NCBI GenBank assembly: GCA_013397935.1
Contig: VZRN01000255.1
Span: 1,206,672 to 1,270,671, forward strand
Reading direction: 5' to 3'
DNA from: Dasyornis broadbenti
Taxonomy: Eukaryota > Chordata > Aves > Passeriformes > Dasyornithidae
Length of the DNA stretch: 64,000 nucleotides
Under the pieces are notes generated by a model. That model ran no database searches. It had not been told where the DNA came from and saw only the letters and a list, made by a program, of their open reading frames with translations. Made by a program: the position numbers and the translations under genes. Positions 39,066-51,832 of this stretch are shown here, piece by piece (the first letter of the stretch is position 1; the number at the start of each line of letters is the position of its first letter).

Positions 39066-42027
39066 CCATGTTTAGTTCTTCTTCTGCACCTGTGCCCTCT
39101 TATGTCTAAATATTAAATATTAAAAGAATAAATGGTATGAATTTTATTTGCCTGTGATCTTGAGAACAGACACACAGATTTGAGTGATTTTACATATACC
39201 AGGCATCCAGCATTTAAACTATTTCAGCACTGATAGCTGCTGAGCTGGAGTTTTGAAGAGCCAGAGGGTTTAAGGAGTAAGCATGCATCCCGGTGGGCAG
39301 TCAGTGGGGCCGGACAGGGTCTGACCAGACCCCACATCTGCTTTTCAGAACGAGCATCCAAGTCATAACCAAGCTGGGATGCCTCTAACTGCTACAGTCT
39401 CTAATGCTGTAGCCCAGTTGAGGAAATGGATCTTAATTTTATGTGGGTATAGAACTATATTGGTTGAAGTTTTCTCTAGATATGAGACAAAAAAAACCTC
39501 ACAATGTTTTTTTTTTTTTTGCATAAGACAGCACAGTGGTGCTTTTCATCAATGATACAGGACATCTGATATTATACAGGAATGCCAATGCCAGAGTATG
39601 TGTGACAATTTGAAAGGTAGTTGTTAATAAAAAACCCCATGGTTTTAATCTATTTTCTCTTCTCTATAAACAGAGGATGTTTTTCTGGTTATAATGAAGA
39701 TGAACAACTTCATCTCTGTGCTTTGCCCTACTCTGAAGATACTGAGAAGTGGGGAACATTGTGATTCCTCTTTCATTTCAAAAGTTGTTTGCAATGTACC
39801 TAATTAGTCCTGGTAGAAACAAAAGTGACAATAACATAAACCACAGAAGGAGTTCAATCTATCTTGCTTGGCTTGGGAATTGTGGCCAAACATAGTCATT
39901 TGCAACCAAAAATATCCTTACCTTCTTTAGTTTCCCTGAACGAGTTATTTGAATGGAAAAAAAAAAACAGTAAGAAACTTCCTTTCCCTTTACCACTTGA
40001 AAAAAACCACTTTTAATCAGAATAGATTTTGTTTACTTACAACGGCTTAGGGCTTTGATGAAGCCCTTATTACGCTGAACAGAAATGTTAGAGACAAAGG
40101 CATTAGCTGCTGAATGTGCTGTATGTAAAGTGCACTGGTTACAAATAGCTTGGAGAAAGCTGAGAACTCATTAAGTATTTGGCACTAAAACCAAAACAAA
40201 ACAAACCACAAAAGTTCTTTATTGAACTCAAACAGCTGCACTTGTATTTCCAAGATTGTAACATAATGAATTTTGGTGGCGTTTTTTTGTTTTGGTTTGT
40301 TTGGGGGTTTTTTGTGGCTAGAGGTTTTTTTTTTCATTCTGAATGTACTTTGCCAATGTGATTAGACTGTCAGCAATTAAAGTGAATGCAAACAACAGAA
40401 ATAAAAGATGTGGGAATCCGACGCTTTTCAACTCAAGAGGTCTGAGTTTGGAAAAAAACAGACCTTCAGGCAAATTTCAGGATTGTAAGAGTACCACTGG
40501 TAAAAATATAAAGTCGCAAAACTGAGGAATTGAAATTATGTTGCCTATCTAATTCAGCAAGGGCTTCACCGTGTTTCAGCATGGCACAAGGAGGACATTG
40601 AGAAGTAGGTACTTGCCATACAGAGCCATGTGAGGAGGAAGGAGGGAATAACAGAGCAGGTGGAAAACAAGTTGTTCTTGGCTTGCTCAGGCCATTACTG
40701 TGACTAATGCCATGAAGAGACAAACCTCAGGCTCCTTAAGAGATGTTGTTTTCAAAGGTCTTGGCATGTGCAGATTTTGAAACTCAGGCCATTAGAGATG
40801 TATTTCCATTTCTGGCAAAGTGCAGGTCAGACTTTACCGCAAACTTTCAGGATCATACCTAAGTGACCTAAGCCTGACTTCTGTGTGGAACAGCCCAGGC
40901 TTTTATCCATGCTGCTTGGATGCCATGCGAGGAGTCAGAGCCCAGGCCACAGCGCATGGCTAAGCAAAAGGTGGTTGTCCAAGGCTTTGTAACAAGGGGA
41001 AAATGGAATCAGGAGGATTGCTATACTGAAGAATGACCTTTTGCCTGTGCTTGCCCCTTGCTTTTGCCAGCCTGAGGTTACCACAAAACACACTGAACAT
41101 CCCTGGCCATTTTGGGACACCTGGACTTCATTCACACCTCCCAGAGAAAACATGAAGAATTGCAGACAGAGGTGATAGAAATTAATGTCATCTTTCTGTT
41201 GTTAGGTCCTGTGTGATTTCTGCTCTCTCCCACAGGACAGTTTTGCTACTGCAAATGATAGATTATGACAAATAGACTGAAGTTGACTGTTTGTCTTTCT
41301 GAGACATAGGGTTTAATAAAAATCATGATGGATCCTGTACGGTCCTGCGAAGTCAAGCCTTGGCATCATAATCCATCAACTCCACTGCAAAGGTTTACCC
41401 TGCGTACCTCTACAATGCACCACCAAAGGAAATACAGATTGGTTCCAGAGCTGTTTCCTAATGGCTCTCACATGTACAGTACATTGAAATATTGCACTTA
41501 TAATTCTGTCTGAATGCCCCATTTCCAAGAACTACTCAGGAGTCAAGAAATGGAAGTTAAGACTGCTCTAGTTTAAAATATGAATTCTTGCCTTTGGTCT
41601 TTTTTGATGATGTGATCTGACAGACCAAAATATCTTTTGAGAAAAGTTACTGGAAAGCTATTTCCAGAAAGCTACGTGACAATCTTTACCCACCTCTTCT
41701 TTATCACCTCGATATTGCTTGCAAAGTGTTTTCCACTCAGTTTTGTATAATGATATTTAAAATCACCTCTTTTTTTATATTAAATGTTTTACTCTAGTTT
41801 TAGCCTTTTGTGAGATGTGCCCTGTAACAATGCTTGGTGCTATGTAATATGCATTTTCCCTTCAAATCAAAATTGCCTTATTTTGGTGCAGTTCAGAATT
41901 AGTAATCTGAGGGTAACTTAACATCACTCTGGTAAAACCTATGCTGTTTTCCTTTCCATGAAATGTCCATTCCAGCTGGGCACAGAATAAAGTCCCTCAC
42001 AGTGCGAATGATGAAGGACCAGAAGAG
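39066..42027. other. Non-repeat noncoding DNA
   Basis: No gene, RNA or recognised transposon is seen. A T run lies at 39507-39520, and a T/G-rich stretch without coding sense at about 40275-40335. Confidence 0.55.
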
Positions 42028-42196
42028 GGACCCAAGGAGGCTGTGGGAATCTGCATCTTTGGTAGTTTTCAAAATTTTACTAGATTAGGTCCTGAGCAAC
42101 CTGATTTAACTTTGTGATTTCCCCTGCTTTGAGCCAGGGAACAGACTAGATGATTTAAAGGCTCCTTCCAAACTAGGTTATTCTGTGAGTCTGTAT
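42028..42196 (+). mobile_element. CR1 LINE, 3' end
   Basis: From about 42028 the DNA matches the CR1 ORF2 C-terminal DNA: AGGAGGCTGTGGGAATCTGC, GAGCAACCTGATTTAACTT and GAGCCAGGGAACAGACTAGA. It continues into TGATTTAAAGGCTCCTTCCA and the tail TTATTCTGTGAGTCTGT. The copy is strongly truncated at its 5' side and holds no usable frame. The order of blocks and the octamer tail make the family assignment firm. Confidence 0.87.
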
Positions 42197-45100
42197 TACC
42201 TGTGCAAGTTTTTCTGTGGCCTTTCTCTGACTCCTGGGGGGAAAAAAGGGAAATGTCTTATGCATAAAACATAGTGTTTATACCAAAGTTAACATACATA
42301 TTCTCAGTAAAATCGTTACCAGAATGTACAGGTTCCTAGAGGGCATTATGAAAGGTAGTTTAAAATGCAGCTTGGACATCCAACCCAAACACACGAACCT
42401 TCTGTGTACCCTCTAAGGTCTGCAGAAATGGAGTAGCTGCTTTTGCAATGTGGTCTGCCATAAAAATTCTTCTTTGAGAGTCTGTGATGACCTTTAGGTA
42501 AAACACAATTTGAATTGTATCCAGTAATGAGTTTTTCAGGTATTCACAAAGTAAAAACTTGTGACTTGAAAGTCAACAAAAATTCTTACACATCTTCTTA
42601 GAATTAAATAAAAACTTGGTTGGAATGCCATTTTAGACTCCAGAATATCCTCAAAAACTTAAGAACCTCTGCAGATATCTTTGACCTGGTCTCTGCAGAT
42701 GTCATGACGGGTCTGTTGCAGAGGAACAGACCCAATTTTTCCCATAACAAGATAAAGTGCTGCTAAAAGTGAGGAATATATGCCTTTTGTCATTGGTCCA
42801 ACTTTAAACAGAGCCAAGACTCACCTCAAAAGGAAGTGGGCTCCATTTTGAATCTTTCTCTCTCTCAACATGCAGGCAGGAAGAGTTGGGGAGCAGCTGG
42901 GGGTGGAGACGAGGCTCTCTCTGGTCATCCTGTGCTGGGTTTAGAGTGGTGCTGGTCAATATTACACAGGAACATCCTGGACTCTGATGAATTTTACATT
43001 CTTTGTCTGTTTTGTAGGACACTCAGTCAATATCTTTCAAAATGAGGGTGCCCAGTGATGCTGGGGATGAATGAGCAACCCTGCCCTGTGGGATGGGTGC
43101 GTTTTCCAGGATGACTGTAGTGTTACTGCATATAACAATCACTTGTCTTGTGCTCTGTGGCAGGCTGTGGTTTTCAACCAGGAGTAAGACAACTGCCAGA
43201 GAAAAACTGAAAACCATCTTAAACTGAACAAAAGTTTATTTGATTGCCGGGTTTAGAAGTAGGTTTCCCAGGCTGTCAGGTCACAAGAAGAGATGTTTTC
43301 AAGAAGACCCCTGTCAGAACCGTAAATATTGGCACACCAGGTTGTCAGTGGTCAGGACATTCTTTGCGTGTGTGTAAATATCAAGAAAAACGTCCCTGGT
43401 ACTAAGACGCTTAAATCTTAAACAAAGATTAGAAGTCACAGGGATGTCAAACAGTACCCACTGTGTTGCTTTCTGTGTGTCTGTGCTGAATGGCTAAGCT
43501 GGACACTGACCTCAAGAATCCTCACAATTCAGGAGATAAAATTATTTATTTTGCTTTCAGCAAAGCCTTATATTGCTTCTCCTTCAAGTCTTTAATACAT
43601 AGAGCAAGGTTTGAAAACACCAATTTTCTTTAAGTTGAGGAACGGCCTCTCAACAGTGAAGGAAAATGTGTACTTTGGCTAAAGTAGGATCATATCATTC
43701 ACCTGGAACCCTTCAGTGCAGAGGCAGGAGGAGAGATGAAGCACCAGAGAAATTATAATTCTCTCCCTATTCAATGTTTTGAGCCCAAACTGAATCTTCT
43801 CCTGTAAAACAATTACCATATAAAAATTATAAGAGACCAAACTCCACATTTGTTCTTTACAGCAAATAAAATGTGCATAAATGTTTTATTCTTTGATTTA
43901 TTTTCTTTTAGCACTGTATTTCACCATGTATATGTCCCAGAAATCCCTTGACAATTCACTGAGAGGATTCACCCACAAAGACTTTGATCTCTAAACATGA
44001 CAAGAAGAATCACAGTTACTTCAATCTTCCCAGTGTCACACTCTGTACATGTCCATTACTGTAGACTTTTTTTGTAAAAAATGTTTTTCTTGAGCTTGAA
44101 TAAGAAAAGGTTAGTTGGGTCCCAGTTCCACAATGTGCTTAATTACATCTGTGATTGAGAGCCTGCTGATTGTGATGGGATCAGAGTACTCAGTTTAAAT
44201 TAAGCCTGTGCTTTGGAGAATGACTCTGTGAGAGCTTCGCCTACCCCTCACATTCATCCAAAGTCTTAAGGTTTAAACACACGGCTTTATGAAATGGCTA
44301 CACCATAATTTTCCAAGGTAAGTGTTAAGTAGAATGAGTTGGCAATATACCAAATTAATTTACAAGACTACATAAACAATAGTCTAGACAGAGCTGCAGA
44401 ATTTTTTTCTCCTGCTACACTCATACGTCTAATGTTCTCTGTAGGAACTTTTTATCTCTCCTACTCAATGTATTTTACGAAAAACATACTTGAAATAACA
44501 TTAAGGTTTGCATTTCCTAATGCTTCCTACTCCTCTTCACAGCCTAGTGATAATGAAGAGGAAGTTTTGTGCTGGGCTGTTTCTCAGCTTCTAGAGCACC
44601 CACATAACAGACACATGTGAAAATGACTCAAAAAGTGACGAAAATCTGCATTTTGCTCCTAATGACACATTTTTTTTCATTTTTCAAGCTGCAACAACCA
44701 TCTCAGTCCCAAGATCATTACAGCTGTTTAAATATTCTAAATAAGAGGGGGGTTTGCAGTATTCGTGTTGTTCATTTAACCACAAGTAGTTTTAAAATGT
44801 TTTTAACTTATGACAAGATGCTGGCTGAGAAAGAACTGTCAAATTAAAGTATTGTAAGGAAAAAGGTTTAACAAGCATCATCCACAGGCAAAATCTGCAA
44901 GAAAAGGGAAATAGCCCAGTTTTGCCACTAAAATGAACAAGTGTTAGCATTTCGGAGGATGAACTGATGTGTGCACAGCTGTGCAGCATTGGTATGGGAG
45001 AGGCCACTATTAATCCCCAAGGCTTCATTGCAAAGCATGTGTAAGAATTGAGTCTGGCTTCTGTTGTAAATCTCTCTTGATGGTTTGGCATCTTTAAGTC

Positions 45101-46207
45101 TTCTGGCATGCAAAATTATCTGTGCTTTGCTGATCAGCTACTCAGTTTGACTGCAATGATAGGAAAGGTTAATACTGTCCTTTGACTGTAGCACTTCTGT
45201 TTTCTCAGCCCAAAATAATTTATTTTGTTGTTTCTCGCCTTGCAGGAGGTAAATGACCATCCCGCTACTGTCTCCATGTCCTCCCATTTTTCTAGTCTAT
45301 TCTTTTATCATTTTTCTGCTTCTTTGCTTTTCCCAGCTCAGTTTTATGAAATATCTTGTTCCTTCCCACGTCTCATTCCTCCATTTGCTTTGCCTCTGCA
45401 TATCCTTCTTCTCATCCTCTCCGTGCTGTTTTTTTGCCCTTTGCTTCTCACTTACCTGTCTGGCACAGCGTTTGGACCAATAGCTTCCCATGGCTTGGCT
45501 AACCAGCAAGACAGAGTGTTTCCCAGTGTTTTCTCTGTGCCAGCAGACTAGGAGGTAAAAGTGCCTTTTTAAACTGGTACTGAGTGCTGAACCAGATCTG
45601 ATCTTGTCCAGTACACCACTAATATGATGCATTTCCCCTAGAAGGGATTGAAGATTCATATCTTCCTTCCTTCCTTGATCTGAATAATACTAAAGTCATT
45701 AAAATTTTTGGTTTGTGACCTGAAAAACCAGAAAAGCCACCACCTCACAGGGGTTTCTAAAGGAAAAATGCCTTACTGACTGTGTGACTGCTGAGAATTC
45801 TTGATAAAAAAGCAGCATACTGAAGCTGTGAGGGTGGTGGTGGTTGAGGTGGTTGGAAAGGAGAGCTTGGGTAGGTTGATCTCTTCATAACAGGTAGCTT
45901 CAAAGCTCCTGAGTACTTGTGTGGTGTAGGATCACGGATGCTGAAATTTTGCATCTAAAGGCCATCCATCCTGACATGTTTAGAATAAATTTTAGGGTCT
46001 ACCAAATGGTATTTTTTGATGGAAATCTGGAAATGTATTTTCATGCAAGTTAGGCATCTCAGGGGGTTTCAATAAAGTAATGCAAAGTTTCTGGCACTCC
46101 TAGAGAATGCTCCAGAGCAGAACTAACAAACAGACCCTTGTGCTGTCCTCCTGACATTTCCACGCCTCTCTAAAGAACCCAAAGGGAAACAAAGAAATCT
46201 ACATTCC
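42197..46207. other. Non-repeat noncoding DNA
   Basis: No confirmed gene is seen. A pyrimidine-rich stretch at 45240-45460 keeps a 100-codon frame open on the + strand and a 120-codon frame on the minus strand, mainly because TC-rich DNA contains few stops; it is listed separately. Nothing else stands out. Confidence 0.5.
45246..45551 (+). other. Weak candidate exon in pyrimidine-rich DNA
   Basis: An acceptor-like TTTCTCGCCTTGCAG ends at 45245. The following frame is open for about 101 codons (EVNDHPATVSMSSHFS at its start) to a TAG at 45549. It is rich in Ser, Phe, Leu and Pro, with hydrophobic runs such as LHILLLILSVLFF. Strand asymmetry (TC-rich) explains the lack of stops, and the opposite strand is open as well. 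A coding role is unlikely but cheap to test. Confidence 0.08.
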
Positions 46208-47289
46208 TGTCATGGTTTGAGCCTGGCCAAATGCCAGGTACCCCCAAATTAACACACACACACCCAGGGCTCATGAGTTGAGATAAGGAAACCTGGGAGA
46301 AGACGCACTTAAAATAGGTGAAACAGGACTAAGGTTGCAAAGTGATCTAATTTATTACTAACAGAGTCAGAGGAGTAAATGAGAAGTAAAATAAACCCTT
46401 CAAGGCCACTGTTTCTCCGCTCACCCCCCTCCCTCCTTCCCAGCAGCTGCACAAGGGAACGAGGCATGGGGGGGGAGGGTTAGGTCAGTTCATCACCCAG
46501 ATCTTCTTCCCCTGCCCGGGGAGAGGCTCTATTCCTCTGCATAGCCATGGGTCTCACTGTCGGCAGCCCGCCCTGCTGCTGCAGTGACGCTGGTCCCCAC
46601 ACAGGCAAGCAGTCTCCCCAAAACTGCTACGGCGTGGGGGTCCATCTTCCATGGGGAAGAGCCAGGCCGTGTCCATCTCAGGACCAAGGCTTCTTCTGTT
46701 TTCTGGACTTCTGCTGGACCTCAGTCTCTCTCTCTCTCTCTCTCTTTCTCTCTCAGGCACCCACCCACTCCATGTGGGACACTCAGTTCAGTCTCAGGGT
46801 GCAAGTAAAGGCCTGTTTCTCCACTGGGACTCCCTCTGGACCACGGCCTGCTCCAGGGCATCCTCTTGCTTCGGCATGGGCGAGTGTATCTCAGCATTTC
46901 CCGTGGGCCCCATGGGCTGCAGGGGCACCTCCTGCTTCACCATGGGCCTCACCACGGCCTGCAGAGGCTGCAGAGCTCCGGCGCCTGGAGCTCCCCTTCC
47001 CCCTCCTTCTCCACTGACCTTGGTCTCTCAATGTTGTTTTGCCTCACATGTTCTCACCTCTTCCTCCTCCTCTGGCTAAAAGGAAGTGCGTGCAGTCATT
47101 GTTTTGGTTTATTCTTAAAAATGTTCTTCACAGAGGCATAACCAGCATTTCTAATTGGCCCAGGCTTGGCCAGCAGCATGTCCATCACCTCAGAGCTGGA
47201 CATGGTGAAGGCTTCGAGAAGCTTCACAGAGGAGCCGTCTTTGTGGGCCTCCCCCACTAGAAAAGCCTGGGCCAAGCTAAACCACGACA
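46208..47289 (-). mobile_element. Solo LTR of an avian endogenous retrovirus, minus orientation
   Basis: The 1082-bp element begins TGTCATGGTTTGAGC and ends AAACCACGACA, so it has TG...CA ends. Its terminal inverted repeat is 11 bp with one mismatch, and the similarity extends further inward (AGCCTGGCC and GGCCAAGCT). The flanks ATTCC (46203-46207) and GTTCC (47290-47294) match at 4 of 5 bases, suggesting a 5-bp target duplication of ERVL type. A minus-strand AATAAA lies at 46351-46356, near the left end, as expected for an LTR read from right to left. It is GC-rich, with repeated 'CCATGGGC'/'CACGG' motifs and a CT tract at 46725-46755. No gag, pol or env lies on either side, so only the LTR remains after recombination. 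The exact family is inferred. Confidence 0.82.
46725..46757 (+). repeat. (CT)n microsatellite inside the solo LTR
   Basis: A run of CT dinucleotides has one TTT interruption near 46745. It sits inside the LTR and causes the frames that encode repeated Ser-Leu or Arg-Glu to stay open there; those frames are not genes. Confidence 0.9.
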
Positions 47290-48385
47290 GTTCCTAAGTC
47301 AGGTGCCTGTACTTGGTGGCCCACTGCCAGGGACAGCTTTTCCCATATTTTCTGTGGGAAGCTGACAGCTTGGGAGCAGTGCTCGAGGAAGCAAACTACA
47401 GAGCAAGAGGGCAGCATATCAATGTATTTAAACAGCATAGAGAAAAGGCATGGATGCTTTCTGTAGGTCAAATTCTGGAGAAATCTCAGACACGATGAAG
47501 AGAAGAAGCTAGAAGGAGGCATTTTCAGCTTCCTAGTAGTTTCAAGGTAAAATGACTGCCATTTAGGCGTTGTGTTTCTAGGTCCATTAAACAGATTAAT
47601 TTGGATTCTGGATGTGACCATAACCTAAGGGTAATGGTGAGAATATGCAAATAGCTGCTGGTGCCTATAAGTCGCCGTGTTTAGGATCTGTGGAAATCTG
47701 AACTTCCAACAAAGGGCTCAGTTTAAAGGTTTGGGACTATGGGTAACTATGTGTGGCTTGGAAAATGTATACTATTATAGTCAGATTTATCTGTGAAACC
47801 CTGAGTAGCATAAGCAAAGCTTTATCCAAGGAAACACAGTGAAGGGGTCACCTTATACCCACAAAGTTATCAGCTAAAATATTAGATGATCTGAAAGAAT
47901 AAGGTCATACAGAACTCCTGGGACTGACTAACCTTTAACTTGTCATGAAGAATAACTCTTCTTTCTCTGGTTGTTCTTTCTTAGATTATCCTACCTTTAA
48001 AACTCTCACTGCCTTCTCAGTTTTGTTGTCCCAGTGCAAAAATAGCAGCAATTATTGATTTGCAGACAACGTGATTTTTTTTTTTGTTTGGATTTTTTTT
48101 GTGTGTATTTCATAATGCTTTTTGTGAAGAGGTTTCTGTTCCAGAATTGAGAGAGGCAGAAGGATGAGGAAATTTAATTTGGACAGTAGCATCAGAAAAC
48201 ACACCAAAAATACTGGGGAAAAAACATTGTACTGACAACTGGACAAAAACCAATTTTGTAGCTAATCTAGATGAGTCTGATGTTGCCGGTGTGCTGGAGA
48301 TAATAGAGTTGCAGGTTTCCACTAGAGGAGGATCTGTTACTTTTTGTAGATGAGTTTGAACAGACATCTATTTAACTTTGCTAAC

Positions 48386-48409
48386 ACTAGAGACTGCGTA
48401 GTCTCTAGT
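48386..48409. repeat. Perfect 10-bp inverted repeat with 4-base loop
   Basis: ACTAGAGACT and AGTCTCTAGT pair fully around GCGT. The hairpin is short and there is no following T run or known RNA context, so it is reported as structure only. Confidence 0.7.
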
Positions 48410-49585
48410 CCTGCAAAACTGAAACCTCTTGGCAGAATTCTTTTGCTGACTTGTCAAAAATTCCCTTATTAAAAAAAAAAAAAAAAGGGAGATGTTTTCT
48501 TTGATTTTGGAAACTAGTCTGTGTTAAACATTAAATACTGTCAAAAATGTAGAGTTTGGTTTTCACAGCTAAAGACAGCAGAAGCACAGAAGAAATAAGA
48601 GTGGCTGCATGGAGGCCATCCTTTCCAGAAAGAGAAGCAGATGTGAACTGTGGATTCTACCAAGAACAGAGCAAATGTTGCATGCAGTGTTCTACTGGAT
48701 TCTTCCAAGTGAGATTGAAAACAGCATACTCCTTGACAAAGAACTGGAATATGTGACATTTAGATATTTCTTCTAGAGCAGCAATTTCCAAGTTAATTTC
48801 TTACAGAACTCATTGCAAATATAGGACAGAATAACAACTTTCATCATGCAAGCTGGAACTTTAAATTCCAAGAAACTATTTAAACCTGGAGACATTGAAA
48901 ATGTTTAAATCTTTTATTGAACATAGTGGCGTCAATAACAGTCAAGAAATACATAGCCTTCTTTGTAAAAAGTTACACGGAAATAAAAACGGGGATCTCT
49001 TTGCTTTGAAAACCTTTACAACAGGTTTTAATATTGATGTGTATCTAAATTTGCCAAATATCTGCCTAACCAAGACAAATACTTTCTTTTAAATAAGGAA
49101 AAAGAGGTTAAAATCAACAATATCCCAAAGTGGATCCTAAGTGTATATAATATCCTTGAAAAAGTATATTGTACACCTAAACAAAATGCAAAAAGTCTAA
49201 TAGAGTGGATTTTTAAAAAAGGAATTTTGACCAAGTGAAAGCTGTTTTGAAGTTCTTCCAAAGTGTTCTGCTCTTCTTTACACTTTATTATTTTCAACAG
49301 GGTAGAACATAACTGTCATGCAACACAAAAGAAGTAGGTTAATAACAGCAATCATACAGAATGTTTGAAATAGCAGCATATGGAATGCTCATCTCATTAT
49401 TTCCAAAATAAACTGTACTTTATGTGTCTTACTTGTGCTAGAGCTCAGACCCATCCCTCTGAAATAGGCAGGAAGTAGGACAAAGCTGTGTGAGGAATCA
49501 GCCAAAGTGTGTGAAGGAAGCAGTACTCAGCTACAACTTTCTTCAAAACAAATCATTCCTATCAGTCTTTTTTGTTTGTTTACAG

Positions 49586-49712
49586 AGTAACGATGCTGCA
49601 AAGACAGGATCTTATTCAGCCAGTTCCTGGAAATATAGAGCAGTGGGAAGCATTATTGTATGTTCTTAGAAGTGTTGCTGAAATCAATGAGTACAGGCTG
49701 GTTCAGAGTTGA
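49586..49712 (+). other. Candidate exon or small open frame behind a strong acceptor
   Basis: A T-rich tract ending TTTGTTTACAG closes at 49585. Two readings are possible. In phase 0 the 72 bp to a GTATGT donor at 49658 are open (SNDAAKTGSYSASSWKYRAV...). In the next frame an ATG at 49593 opens 39 codons to a TGA at 49710, starting MLQRQDLIQPVPGN and containing EQWEALLYVLRSVAEINEY. The second reading is helix-like and unusually protein-like for its length. I do not recognise either peptide, and no partner exon is evident. Confidence 0.18.
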
Positions 49713-51669
49713 CATTTTATATTATTTGCTAACTGGATAAACTGCCTTTACAAGCTATTCTCATTAGGTATTTCTTTACTGGCATACCGACAAGTACTGT
49801 TTCTGATTTCTTAGTCTTTTCTCTTTCCTTCTATATATTTTTTCTTAGTATTTTTTTTTTTTAATTTAATTCATGGTCCAACACAGAGACTCTAAATCTC
49901 TTTGCTCTGACATGTAGAGCAGCAAAATCATTGTACTTGGTGCCCTATACACTCCAATGCTATTGTGGATCTGCTGTGTCCAACTACAATAACATGTTTC
50001 CTCAGTGTTTAAACTGTATTCCAACTGGGTTGGCAAACTCTGCATTCAAAACTATTTAGGCACATAAATAGCAATAATTACATTAATATTACTGTACTGT
50101 GCATCTAATTCTTGAGTGCTGTAGATCAGCAAAGCTCTAGTGATGACAAATCAGGGAAATTATGCTGATTTATTCCTTAAGCATCAGGCTGTATTTAAAA
50201 TGATGACAAGCTCTGACACACATTAGCCATTTCCCTGTGGTATATACCACGGAGTACAATTTTGATGAAATGACGATTTCTGAGCTGTATCATTGCTCAT
50301 CCTTCAGTGGATTTTATCCACAACATAAGAGAATTCATTTTATTCAGAATATTCTCTACATTAACCATTCTACCATGTTCATCACAAAATATCACCTATG
50401 CAGGAACCTTACAGGAAAATGGCATTGTCATTGATACATTTACCAAGCCTATAACAAGATTTGAGAGACTGACACAGGCTAATGAAATGTATTTGGCCAA
50501 AACACCAGGAACAAGTGAACACCAGTCCCTAAAGAATTCCACTGGAAAACCATTATGGATTAGTTTGTCTCCATTTGGCTCGGCATTGCCTGTGTACGTA
50601 ATATAGTTACATATTTTTAGGAAGATTTTTTTATTAGACACCTGACTCTTATATACATGCTAGAGGTATTGGAACCCATTATCTGTCCTCTTTGGTAAAG
50701 ACACAAATGTTTCTTATATTTAGACGTGATTAAACATTCCCTCTGACAACAGGGACATCAAAGTGGAGCTGGATCATCTCAGGCTGTGTGTTTGAGTGTC
50801 TCTTGTCCTGCTGCACCATTTGCCACCATGGGCTCCTTTTAAGAATGGATATTCCAGCAGCTGACATGCAGATCAGGAAATATCATACAAGGTATTGTAT
50901 GGTATTGGGAGGCATCCAGTCAGCTGGAGAGACCACCTTTAGAGGGTTAATTTGTAGACAGGGACATTAAATCCCTTCCTTTGACAGACTAGTCTGCCCT
51001 TACACTCAGTGGAAGAGTAGGCAATTCCAGAGAGTGAGCCATCTGACCTATTTCTTACGCACCCTCCTGGCACTCAGGCAGAGGACAGTTCTGTCAGTCA
51101 GTGAGCAAAAACGCTGAGCATTTGAGACCCATGAAGATTTGCCAGGGGACTTGTCTATTGAGAAGCTGACAAGGCAGTCTTTATCTGAAGCATCCACTTT
51201 GGCTTCAGCCTAAGGGTGTTGCAGATGTGCTGTGAGTGTCCAGACTTTTTTGGTGCAAGCAACAATGTGGAGTCCTTGATGCTCTGTTGCTGAGGACAAG
51301 TTTCTTTCCTTTACTCCCAGCCTGCTTCCTCCAAACCAAGACCAATGTACAAATGGGAAAAATTGGGACAGAACAACATCTCCAACTCAAACTATTGTGA
51401 TTTTTAAAGAATTTGGGTGATAACAGAAGGTACTCTTGGCAGCTTATATTATTCTACAAGACTGGTTCATAATTTGATTTTTTTGGGTAGGGTTGTTTGT
51501 TTGGTTGGTTGTTTTAATAGATTACAATCTTATTAGCATTGAGTACCTTAAACATAATCTACAAGGCAGGAAAAAATAGTAAAAGTGATTGGTTGTAAAA
51601 TTAAGTCTGTTTGAATGTTCTTTGGCAGTATGCAAAATTTTTCTTACTAGAGCATTCAACATCAGTGCA

Positions 51670-51832
51670 GAGGCAAATAATCATTTAATAGACATTTAAG
51701 CATTTAAGAATCCATAGGCTAGTTTCATCATTAGTGGGATCAGTAAAATCTGAGGCAAATAGTCATTTAATAGGCATTTAAGCATTTAAGAATCCATAGG
51801 CTAGTTTCATCTTCAGTACGATCAGTAAAATC
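51670..51832 (+). repeat. 82-bp tandem duplication, two copies
   Basis: The units are 51670-51751 and 51752-51832. Both begin GAGGCAAATARTCATTTAAT and end in ATCAGTAAAATC, differing at about 7 positions (roughly 91% identity). Within each unit CATTTAAG occurs twice in a row. There are only two copies and no spacers, so this is a local duplication rather than a satellite or CRISPR array. Copy number may differ between individuals. Confidence 0.95.

Larger units (their letters stand above)
47290..51669. other. Non-repeat noncoding DNA
   Basis: No confirmed gene is seen. The stretch contains a short hairpin at 48386-48409, a 16-base A run at 48471-48486, a T run near 49851-49862 and a candidate exon at 49586. 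Other open frames stay below about 115 codons and conflict across strands. Confidence 0.55.

Noticed and set aside
46547..47079. Several 90-156 codon frames on the plus strand
   Set aside because: They lie inside the GC-rich solo LTR and depend on its CT microsatellite, so they are shadows of repeat DNA.
51670..51832. Possible CRISPR-like or satellite array
   Set aside because: Only two abutting units with no spacers, in eukaryotic DNA. A simple tandem duplication explains it.
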